Shown here piece by piece: positions 1-5,199 of a stretch of DNA of 6,595 nt. Position 1 is the stretch's first letter. Every line of letters begins with the position of its first letter. Origin of the DNA: Oceanococcus sp041619315 (lineage in GTDB: Bacteria; Pseudomonadota; Gammaproteobacteria; Nevskiales; Oceanococcaceae). The notes beneath the pieces were generated by a model. It was given only the letters and a program-made list of their open reading frames with translations, ran no database searches and was not told the DNA's origin. The position numbers and the translations under genes are program-made. The DNA lies in contig JBFKEC010000187.1 in assembly GCA_041619315.1 (NCBI GenBank), forward strand, positions 1 through 6,595. Direction: 5' to 3'.

Positions 1-302
1 AGCTTGATCCAGTCACCCACAACACCCAGACCGCCAAGACGCTGATCCTCATCGAGATAGTCCTGCTCGCCGCGCACGAATGGCAGGAACCAGTCTTCAA
101 GGTCCGCGCCGGCACAAAAGGCTTTGCCCTCGCCGGTGACCATAATGGCACCAACATTGTCATCCGCATTGGCCCGCTCGATCGCGGCTTGCCAATCATT
201 GATCAAACCCGGCGTCAGGGCGTTGAGGACATTGGGACGATTCAGCGTGATGATGGCCACCGCGCCATCCACCGCATATTGAATCTGCTCGTTCTTTGAC
301 AT
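1..302 (-). CDS. Enoyl-CoA hydratase/isomerase (crotonase) family protein, N-terminal part only
   Basis: This is the first 100 residues of a crotonase-superfamily enzyme; the rest lies beyond the left edge. Translation from the ATG at 302-300 begins MSKNEQIQYAVDGAVAIITL. Two family landmarks are visible. The first is LNRPNVLNAL at residues 20-29, the A-loop after the first beta strands. The second is GEGKAFCAGADL at 57-68, where the FCAGADL stretch builds the CoA-thioester oxyanion hole. The catalytic glutamates lie in the missing part, so hydratase, isomerase, dehalogenase and C-C hydrolase activities cannot be told apart. Such enzymes act in the cytoplasm on acyl-CoA intermediates, commonly in beta-oxidation or in opening carbon rings. 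The ribosome binding site is weak (TGAG about 10 nt upstream). It lies 184 nt downstream of the decarboxylase-like gene on the same strand and may be the tail of that operon or have its own promoter. Family is near certain; substrate is unknown. Confidence 0.93.
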   Translation of the reverse strand, partial: MSKNEQIQYAVDGAVAIITLNRPNVLNALTPGLINDWQAAIERANADDNVGAIMVTGEGKAFCAGADLEDWFLPFVRGEQDYLDEDQRLGGLGVVGDWIK

Positions 303-486
303 GTATTGCTCAGCTTGTATGAAACAGCCTTGAGCTTATTCGTTTGCCCGCCCGCGCAACTCATGCTTTCGGATCATGGCCGCGCCAGAGCTGGGCGCTG
401 GCCGGGTCGATTGAGGTGCTTAAGCACGCCACCCTGAGCGACAGCCGAGGGGGGCTGACCGGGCATGGCGCCCGGTCAGAATGGCC
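303..486. other. Intergenic region between decarboxylase-like gene and enoyl-CoA hydratase
   Basis: These 184 bases carry no convincing gene on either strand. A perfect hairpin at 455-479 just follows the upstream stop codon and is listed separately. The rest is mixed in composition. I see no clear -35/-10 pair for the hydratase gene, so independent transcription of that gene is possible but not shown. Confidence 0.6.
455..479 (-). terminator. Strong hairpin after the decarboxylase-like gene (terminator-like, no U tract)
   Basis: CTGACCGGGC at 455-464 and GCCCGGTCAG at 470-479 form a perfect 10-bp GC-rich stem with a 5-nt loop. It begins 7 nt past the TGA of the decarboxylase-like gene on the minus strand. 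On that strand the stem is followed by a C-rich stretch, not a run of U, so it is not a classical intrinsic terminator. It could stabilise the 3' end of the upstream mRNA, attenuate read-through into the hydratase gene, or assist Rho-dependent termination. The pairing is seen directly; the role is inferred. Confidence 0.45.
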
Positions 487-1263
487 TCAGAACTCTTCCA
501 GCAGACGACCTTTACCGAGAATCTTGTCGTTGACGCCACAGGCCCGCAGGGCGTGCCACACGGTCGCCACGTTGATCGGAATCAACGGCTTTTCCAGCCA
601 GTGCTCCAGGGTCGGGAACAGATCGACAGTCGACAGATTGGTGCCGCACTGGATGATCGCATCGACATCATCACCATCGACAGCCTTGACCGCATCCACA
701 ACCTGCTTGATCGAGGTTTCCGCGATGGCGGTGGCCGACGGCCGGTTGAGGCCGGCGATGTGCTTGACCTCAAAACCGATCTCGGAAAAGAAACGGCGTA
801 CGTTGTCATCCCCAACAGGCGGGTACGGGGTGATCACGGAAATGCGCTTGGCGCCAAAGTTATGCAACGCATCACGGGTTGCACCTGCGCCCGTGGTCAT
901 GCTCATGCTGCCAATCTGGTCCTGAATCGCCCCTTCAAACTCGACGTTGCCTTCCATGCCGCCCCAGAACGTTTCAGCCGACATGCCCAGCATCAGGTGG
1001 GTGATCTTGGCCGACATGACGTTGTCGATGGCCGGCGGCAGTTCCTTGCGCATGAGTTCCAGAAAACGCTCGAACACGGTGTTTTCATCGTCTCCGGTTT
1101 TGGCCATTTCATCGGCCCAGTTGCGCAGCTCAATCCAGAAACGCGAGGGATGCCAGGTCACGCCCGTCAGACCGAATTTCTGCAGGTCGTACTCCACCCC
1201 GGTGTTGGTTGAAGGGATCAGCACGCCGATACGGGCGCGACCGGCGACTTGATAGTTGTCCAT
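487..1263 (-). CDS. Arylmalonate decarboxylase / maleate isomerase (Asp/Glu racemase superfamily) protein
   Basis: This 258-residue cytoplasmic enzyme belongs to the Asp/Glu racemase superfamily, whose members use one or two cysteines on a pseudo-symmetric two-domain fold without cofactor. Several stretches match my memory of Bordetella arylmalonate decarboxylase: LGMSAETFWGG at 92-102 at the N-terminal catalytic loop, ITPYPPVGDDNV at 144-155 around the oxyanion-hole tyrosine (Y147), IIQCGTNLSTVD at 203-214 around the catalytic cysteine (C206), and the ending GRLLEEF. The N-terminal loop has no cysteine. Maleate isomerases and Asp/Glu racemases carry one there; the decarboxylase has glycine. 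A decarboxylase-like or other single-cysteine reaction therefore fits better than racemisation. The start is firm: GAGGAGG at 1271-1277 sits 7 nt upstream, and the ATG overlaps the preceding stop as TAATG, implying coupled translation. Maleate or substituted-maleate isomerisation remains possible. Family is well supported; reaction is uncertain. Confidence 0.8.
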   Translation of the reverse strand: MDNYQVAGRARIGVLIPSTNTGVEYDLQKFGLTGVTWHPSRFWIELRNWADEMAKTGDDENTVFERFLELMRKELPPAIDNVMSAKITHLMLGMSAETFWGGMEGNVEFEGAIQDQIGSMSMTTGAGATRDALHNFGAKRISVITPYPPVGDDNVRRFFSEIGFEVKHIAGLNRPSATAIAETSIKQVVDAVKAVDGDDVDAIIQCGTNLSTVDLFPTLEHWLEKPLIPINVATVWHALRACGVNDKILGKGRLLEEF

Positions 1264-2060
1264 TAGTGCGCCTCCTCGGCGAACAGATCACGTTTCTTGA
1301 ATCCTGCGGTCATGAAGCGACCGAAAGCTTTTCCTGAGGTCAGCCAGGCCACCTTGGCGCCCGACTTGTTGGTGGCCAGAACTTGCTGTGCCAACCACGG
1401 GGTTACGGTTTCGACCCGGTCACCCAGAATGTTGAAGATCTTTTTGACCTTGGCCCATTCCGGCGACGTCTGATCGTAGTCTCCAATCAGCAAATCGGTG
1501 ACCACGATGCCCGGACTCAGGGAGCAGACCTGAACCGGCGTGCCCTTGAGTTCCTTGTGCAAGGACTTGAGCATGTAGTGCACCGCTCGCTTGGTCGCGC
1601 CGTAGGCGGTCATGCCCGGCTGCGTCTGACCATTGCTGCCAAACCCTTCCATGGTCCAGACCTGCCCGCCACCCTGCTGCAACATGCGCTGGATGACCAC
1701 CTGATTGGCCAGCAGCGCGCCGCACAGGTTGATCGACACTATGCGTTGGATATCGCTTGCGGCACATTCGTGCAAGGGTGCCCGCGGGATGCTGATGCCG
1801 GCATTGTTGATCCACACATCAACCCGCCCGAAAGCCTGGCAGGCAGCGTCCCACAAGCCGCCGAGCTGAGCCTCATCGGTCACTTCACAGACCGCGCCAG
1901 CAACACGCCCGGGGTGCTCCGCCGACAACTCAGCAACCCGCGCATCCACCGCCTGCTGGGAACGCCCAGCGATCACCACCTGGCAGCCCTGCGCGGCAAA
2001 TGCGCGCGCAAGGCCCAGGCCGATCCCGCGCGTGCTGCCGGTAATCACTACTGTTTTCAT
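1263..2060 (-). CDS. NOL/NYC1-like short-chain dehydrogenase/reductase (second copy)
   Basis: This 265-residue classical-type SDR is an NAD(P)H-dependent oxidoreductase of the cytoplasm. The Rossmann motif TGSTRGIG is at 7-14. An arginine at 33, after the second strand, favours NADPH. WINNAG is at 83-88, N111 is the structural/catalytic Asn, and the active site YGATK has Y153 and K157. The nearest preceding serine is S142, 11 residues before the tyrosine, within MEGFGSNG; ordinary SDRs have it 12-13 before. The same GxGS(D/N)G spacing, YGATKR, LSPGxVxTDLL (181-191) and a C-terminal WLTSGKAFGRF block match my recollection of plant chlorophyll b reductases NOL and NYC1, which reduce the C7 formyl group of chlorophyll b. 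It starts 2 nt after the RCCR-like stop and overlaps the next gene by 1 nt. It is collinear with the dehydrogenase at 2919-3719, so an old duplication is likely. The subfamily call rests on memory-based comparison; the actual substrate is unknown. Confidence 0.9.
   Translation of the reverse strand: MKTVVITGSTRGIGLGLARAFAAQGCQVVIAGRSQQAVDARVAELSAEHPGRVAGAVCEVTDEAQLGGLWDAACQAFGRVDVWINNAGISIPRAPLHECAASDIQRIVSINLCGALLANQVVIQRMLQQGGGQVWTMEGFGSNGQTQPGMTAYGATKRAVHYMLKSLHKELKGTPVQVCSLSPGIVVTDLLIGDYDQTSPEWAKVKKIFNILGDRVETVTPWLAQQVLATNKSGAKVAWLTSGKAFGRFMTAGFKKRDLFAEEAH
1271..1277 (-). promoter_or_regulatory. Strong Shine-Dalgarno of the decarboxylase-like gene
   Basis: GAGGAGG on the minus strand, 7 nt before the ATG at 1263, lies inside the last codons of the upstream dehydrogenase. 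Together with the TAATG stop-start overlap it fixes the start codon and points to translational coupling. Confidence 0.8.
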
Positions 2061-2062
2061 GT

Positions 2063-2872
2063 TCAGCTGCCCTTGGCCTCGGCCATTTGGCTGGCACCCA
2101 TGCGCATCGCAATCATGCGATCCACTTCGCCGGCGCCGAACACGTTCTCGGCCAGCTTGTTCATCGGATCACGCTGGTAACCCAGGCGGCGCACCTGATG
2201 GTCATACGCCTGCAGCGCAGCACGCTGCTCTGGCGGCACGCTGGAAGCCTGATCCAGCCAACCCATCCAGCGCGCTACAAAGCGCTTTGCATAGGCTTCG
2301 AGCTTGTCCAGATTGGCGTCATTCAGATCCCCGGCCATGCTCAGGCCCACCGGTGAAAGCAAGGCACGCATATAGGTGCCGTGGCTGACCGACCAGTGGA
2401 AATCGGGATCGCCGCGCAGCGCAAGAAAGTCCTCATTGACCTCACCACCGTAGTATTTGTCGAGGTAGTTTTCATCGGTGCGCAGATCACGCCGCGGGAC
2501 ATAATCGGCGTAGAAAAACAGCTTGGGAATGGTGCCGAAAATCACGATCAGATGCGGCACATCCGTTTCCGGCCCAAGAAAGCAGGTGGCATTCATGTCG
2601 AGAATCGAGGCTTTGCGATTGCCCAGCCAGGAGTTCACCAACCATTCGCAGCCCGGCCCGGAGTACGCATTGAACGAGCCTTCGAAGGCACCGTCCGGGC
2701 TGGTGTAGTAATCACGCCCCTCACATTCCGGATGACGCTCGACCGCAAAACGTCCAGCGATCTGGTTTTTGAAGCCTTCGAGAATGCCGAAACAGCGTTC
2801 CCAGGCCTGGCTTACGTCCACATCCGGGTTTTCGGCCAGAAATTGGTGGATGGTTTTGGTATCCGCACTCAT
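2063..2872 (-). CDS. Red chlorophyll catabolite reductase (RCCR)-like protein, ferredoxin-dependent bilin reductase superfamily
   Basis: This 269-residue soluble protein has no transit or signal peptide. It aligns with plant RCCR, which reduces the open-chain tetrapyrrole red chlorophyll catabolite with electrons from ferredoxin. Matching blocks in order are TSPDGAFEGSFN at 57-68 (plant NPNGSAEASLH), SW at 81-82, YADYVPRRDL at 121-130 followed by YLDKYY at 136-141 (plant LDLPHRKDL and YLKEYY), MRALLSPVGLSM at 168-179 (plant VRSAFSPTASML), DKLEAY at 189-194, and a tail from YDHQVRR to VFGAGEVDRMI at 223-254. Plant active-site Asp291 corresponds to D235, but Glu154 falls on I111, and the stereospecificity residue Phe218 falls on L172. 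The start at 2872 has AAAGGG 8 nt upstream; an in-frame start at 2950 would overlap the previous gene and lacks support. It sits between two NOL-like dehydrogenases. Homology is convincing; reaction and substrate are unproven. Confidence 0.85.
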   Translation of the reverse strand: MSADTKTIHQFLAENPDVDVSQAWERCFGILEGFKNQIAGRFAVERHPECEGRDYYTSPDGAFEGSFNAYSGPGCEWLVNSWLGNRKASILDMNATCFLGPETDVPHLIVIFGTIPKLFFYADYVPRRDLRTDENYLDKYYGGEVNEDFLALRGDPDFHWSVSHGTYMRALLSPVGLSMAGDLNDANLDKLEAYAKRFVARWMGWLDQASSVPPEQRAALQAYDHQVRRLGYQRDPMNKLAENVFGAGEVDRMIAMRMGASQMAEAKGS

Positions 2873-2880
2873 ACAATTGT

Positions 2881-2886
2881 CCCTTT
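2881..2886 (-). promoter_or_regulatory. Shine-Dalgarno deciding the RCCR-like start
   Basis: AAAGGG on the minus strand lies 8 nt before the ATG at 2872. The spacer is the perfect 8-bp palindrome ACAATTGT (2873-2880). This places the start 26 codons inside the longest open frame, outside the preceding coding sequence. Confidence 0.7.
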
Positions 2887-2895
2887 GGTCAGCAT

Positions 2896-2911
2896 CCCGG
2901 CCAGTGCCGGG
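2896..2911 (-). other. Intercistronic hairpin between first dehydrogenase and RCCR-like gene
   Basis: CCCGGC at 2896-2901 pairs with GCCGGG at 2906-2911 around a 4-nt loop. It lies 7 nt after the dehydrogenase stop and just before the ribosome binding site of the next gene. There is no U tract, so it is probably not a terminator. It could influence mRNA stability or processing between the two genes. The pairing is seen; the function is inferred. Confidence 0.35.
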
Positions 2912-2918
2912 CTTGGTT

Positions 2919-3719
2919 TTACAGTCCGGCTTCGGAAAACAGGTCGGCACGTGGACGCAGCCGCGCCATGGCGAATCGCTGGGCGATTTTGGCCCCCGTC
3001 AACCAGGCAATCTTTCCGCCACTGGATTTCATCGCGAGCATTTTGTCGATCAGGTAAGGCGCCACCGTTTCCGGTTTGTCGCCAAGAATGTTCAATATCT
3101 TGCGGCTGCGTTCGAAGTTGTCCGGGTCCGCCTGAACCTCACGCAACATGCCTTCGCTGACGACCATGCCGGGGCGCACGCGCCCGACGATCACCGCGCT
3201 GTCCTTGAGTTCCTTGACCAGCGCACGGCTCAGATAATCCAGCCCACGCTTGGTGCTGCCGTAAATCCCCATGCCGGGGAAGAACTCTCCGTCCGAGCCG
3301 CCCCCGAGGATGTTGAAAATGCGCCCCTGACCCTGCTCACGCATACCACCAGCAGCCACCTGGCAGCCATGAATGGTGCCGAGCATATTGGTCTGCAGCA
3401 TGCGCTGCACAGCCTCCTGCGATGTGTCTTCGATGCGTTTGGTGGTGTGCGCCACGCCGGCATTGTTGATCCACACATCAACCTGGCCCCATGCGCTGGT
3501 TGCGGCATCCCACAGGGCCTGAACCTGAGCCTTGTCGGACACATCGGCCGGCTGGCCAATGGCGCGCTCGCACTGACTGGCATCCAGCGCCTGCAAGGCG
3601 GCATCCACCGCCGACTGCGTGCGCCCGCTGATCAGAACGTTGTGGCCCTTGCTGAGGGCCTCGCGGGCCAACGCAAAACCAATTCCCTTGGTACTTCCTG
3701 TGATGACGAAATTGCTCAT
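2919..3719 (-). CDS. NOL/NYC1-like short-chain dehydrogenase/reductase (first copy)
   Basis: This 266-residue SDR is predicted to use NAD(P)H in the cytoplasm. It shows TGSTKGIG at 7-14, R33 in SGRT suggesting NADPH, WINNAG at 83-88, N111, and YGSTK with Y153 and K157. The serine S142 in ILGGGSDGEFFPG lies 11 residues before the tyrosine. IFNILGGGSDG, VRPGMVVSEGML, KILNILGDKPETVAPYL and IAWLTGAK all have counterparts in the dehydrogenase at 1263-2060 and resemble plant NOL chlorophyll b reductase. The two copies have every catalytic position at the same residue number. The ATG at 3719 aligns with the paralogue's start and has GAGTGG 8 nt upstream; an in-frame GTG at 3731 is a less likely alternative. 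It is the first gene of the leftward unit, facing the divergent promoter region. The enzyme class is firm; the substrate, perhaps a formyl or keto group on a ring system, is inferred. Confidence 0.9.
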   Translation of the reverse strand: MSNFVITGSTKGIGFALAREALSKGHNVLISGRTQSAVDAALQALDASQCERAIGQPADVSDKAQVQALWDAATSAWGQVDVWINNAGVAHTTKRIEDTSQEAVQRMLQTNMLGTIHGCQVAAGGMREQGQGRIFNILGGGSDGEFFPGMGIYGSTKRGLDYLSRALVKELKDSAVIVGRVRPGMVVSEGMLREVQADPDNFERSRKILNILGDKPETVAPYLIDKMLAMKSSGGKIAWLTGAKIAQRFAMARLRPRADLFSEAGL

Positions 3720-3731
3720 CGCAGCGTCCAC

Positions 3732-3891
3732 TCGATGTGGCTGTGGCGATCAAGGCCAGCCGCCTGCGGCGCCAGCCTGTGGGCCGTCGCGGCATCGCCC
3801 AGCCCCACTCTTCGTACTTTGTTCATGCGCTTGCCCCTTATGTTTCATATTGTTATATCATTAATACAATTAAGTCGCCAACGACCTGCTT
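3732..3891. promoter_or_regulatory. Divergent control region between the two transcription units
   Basis: The half near the dehydrogenase (3732-3830) is GC-rich and would be its leader. The part at 3838-3873 is strikingly AT-rich for this window. Candidate rightward elements are TTGCCC (3831-3836), a 17-bp spacer and TATATC (3854-3859). Candidate leftward elements are TTGGCG (3881-3876), an 18-bp spacer and TATAAC (3857-3852). Both -10 boxes overlap the dyads listed at 3849-3873, so one regulator could control both directions. No regulator gene lies in the window. The promoters are predictions by eye with partial consensus matches. Confidence 0.55.
3849..3873. promoter_or_regulatory. Candidate operator: overlapping inverted repeats over both -10 boxes
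   Basis: ATTGT at 3849-3853 and ACAAT at 3866-3870 form an inverted repeat with a 12-bp centre (7 of 11 possible pairs symmetric overall). Overlapping it, TTAAT at 3861-3865 and ATTAA at 3869-3873 form a second dyad around ACA. Such sites suit a dimeric helix-turn-helix repressor, for example of the MarR, TetR or GntR family. The family cannot be chosen from sequence alone. Confidence 0.4.
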
Positions 3892-5199
3892 ATGACCTCT
3901 CACTCCACTCTCGGAATTCGCCTGACAGACGGCGTTAAACCACACCATCTGTGGTGCTATCTGCTGGTTGCGATCATCTCGTCGTCATACGCCGGTGCGT
4001 TGGCTGTGCTGCAACCCGGCCTGCTTCACGCCATGGGCATCGACCAGGCCAGCCAGGCCACGCTGACCGGCAACCTGGCCGCCTTGCAGGAACTGGTATT
4101 CATTATTCTGCTCGGGCCGATTGGCGCGCTGGCAGATCGCATCGGGCGCCGCGTGGTCTACACCGGCGGCCTGCTGATCACCGCTGTCGGCTACGCCTTG
4201 TATGCCCACGCCGGCTCGGTTACCGAACTCGTCGCCCTGCGTCTGATCGTGGCACTGGGCAGCGCTGCGGTTATCGGCATGATGGTGACAGTCATCGCCG
4301 ACTACCCACAGGAAGCTGATCGCGGCAAGGCCAACGGCCTGCAAGGCATGGTTGCAACGCTGGGCGCATTCGTAGCACCTCTGCTGCTGCCACTGCCCGC
4401 TTTGTTTGCCGCGGGCGGTATGGGGCAATTGGCCGCCCAGCAAGCCACTTTTGCGGTGGCCGGCAGCCTCGGTGTTGTGGCCGCGGTGATTGCCGCGGTG
4501 GGCCTGTCAGGACAGGCCGGACGCATCGCTCAATCCGCACAACTGCCCTTACCCACCTTGTTGCGCCAGGGCTTTGCCAGCGCCAAGGACCCTCTGATCG
4601 CGCTGGCCTTTGCCGCCGCCTTCACCTCACGCGGCGTGCTTGCCGTTACCGGCGCGTTCATGAGCCTGTGGCTGGTTCAGGTCGGCATTGCCGATCTGGG
4701 CATGAGCGCCAGTGATGCCATGAACAAACTGGCCATGCCGCGCGTACTGGCGATTGTGACCGGCGCGCTGATCGGCTCGATATTAATGGGCATGCTGGCT
4801 GACCGCATGCGCCGCATCAGCGCCGTGGCACTGGCCAGCGGTGTAACCGCTTGCGTCTATCTGTCCATGCTGTTTGTCGATGACCCCACAGCGGGCTGGG
4901 TGTTTGTCCTGCTCGGCATGATGGGCATTGCCGAAATCAGTGCCTTTGTCGCCAGCCAGGCTTTGATTGGCCAGCAGGCCACACCAGCCCTGCGCGGCGT
5001 CATTATTGGATTTTTCGGTATGGCCGGTGCGGTTGGAATACTGGTCGGAACAACCGCAGGCGGTTATCTGTTCCGTGACTTGGGACCCAGCGCACCGTTC
5101 GTACTGTTTGGCGCGTTCAATCTGGCCGTATGCCTGTGGGCCCTCAAACAACGCCGCCAACCCGACACCTTCTTGCAAACTGCCGAGGCCAAAGTATGA
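3892..5199 (+). CDS. Major facilitator superfamily (MFS) transporter
   Basis: This 435-residue inner-membrane protein has about twelve hydrophobic segments (roughly 20-45, 60-82, 89-108, 112-136, 148-172, 184-206, 234-263, 284-303, 309-329, 334-357, 367-392, 400-418), the usual MFS size and layout. The cytoplasmic loop between helices 2 and 3 carries GALADRIGRR at 78-87, the MFS signature, and the second half repeats it as GMLADRMRR at 300-308. The long central loop falls around 207-230. The ATG at 3892 is the only plausible start: an in-frame stop lies at 3871 and the next methionine is inside the first helix. However, it has no good Shine-Dalgarno. It is the first gene of the rightward unit and overlaps the monooxygenase by 4 nt, so import of the compound that enzyme oxidises is a reasonable inference; export cannot be excluded. 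Substrate is not readable from the sequence. Confidence 0.94.
   Translation: MTSHSTLGIRLTDGVKPHHLWCYLLVAIISSSYAGALAVLQPGLLHAMGIDQASQATLTGNLAALQELVFIILLGPIGALADRIGRRVVYTGGLLITAVGYALYAHAGSVTELVALRLIVALGSAAVIGMMVTVIADYPQEADRGKANGLQGMVATLGAFVAPLLLPLPALFAAGGMGQLAAQQATFAVAGSLGVVAAVIAAVGLSGQAGRIAQSAQLPLPTLLRQGFASAKDPLIALAFAAAFTSRGVLAVTGAFMSLWLVQVGIADLGMSASDAMNKLAMPRVLAIVTGALIGSILMGMLADRMRRISAVALASGVTACVYLSMLFVDDPTAGWVFVLLGMMGIAEISAFVASQALIGQQATPALRGVIIGFFGMAGAVGILVGTTAGGYLFRDLGPSAPFVLFGAFNLAVCLWALKQRRQPDTFLQTAEAKV
5185..5188 (+). promoter_or_regulatory. Shine-Dalgarno deciding the monooxygenase start
   Basis: GAGG lies 7 nt before the ATG at 5196, inside the last codons of the transporter gene. With the ATGA stop-start overlap it supports this start over an in-frame ATG at 5130, which would add 22 residues ahead of the FAD-binding strand. 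Confidence 0.65.

Noticed and set aside
481..1212. Plus-strand open frame of 243 codons
   Set aside because: It is antisense to the decarboxylase-like gene, which has a strong ribosome binding site and family motifs.
1383..2180. Plus-strand open frame of 265 codons
   Set aside because: It is antisense to a clear SDR with intact motifs and shows no coherent protein features.
2873..2950. Longer start for the RCCR-like protein (26 extra residues)
   Set aside because: The extension overlaps the upstream dehydrogenase end, has unlike composition and lacks homology. The start at 2872 has a good Shine-Dalgarno.
2381..3160. Plus-strand open frame of 259 codons
   Set aside because: It is antisense to the RCCR-like gene and the end of the dehydrogenase, a by-product of GC-rich codon use. 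No recognisable domain.
2769..3938. Plus-strand open frame of 389 codons
   Set aside because: It runs antisense through the NOL-like dehydrogenase and into the divergent promoter and transporter start. It has no family motif, and the minus-strand gene has a complete SDR motif set.
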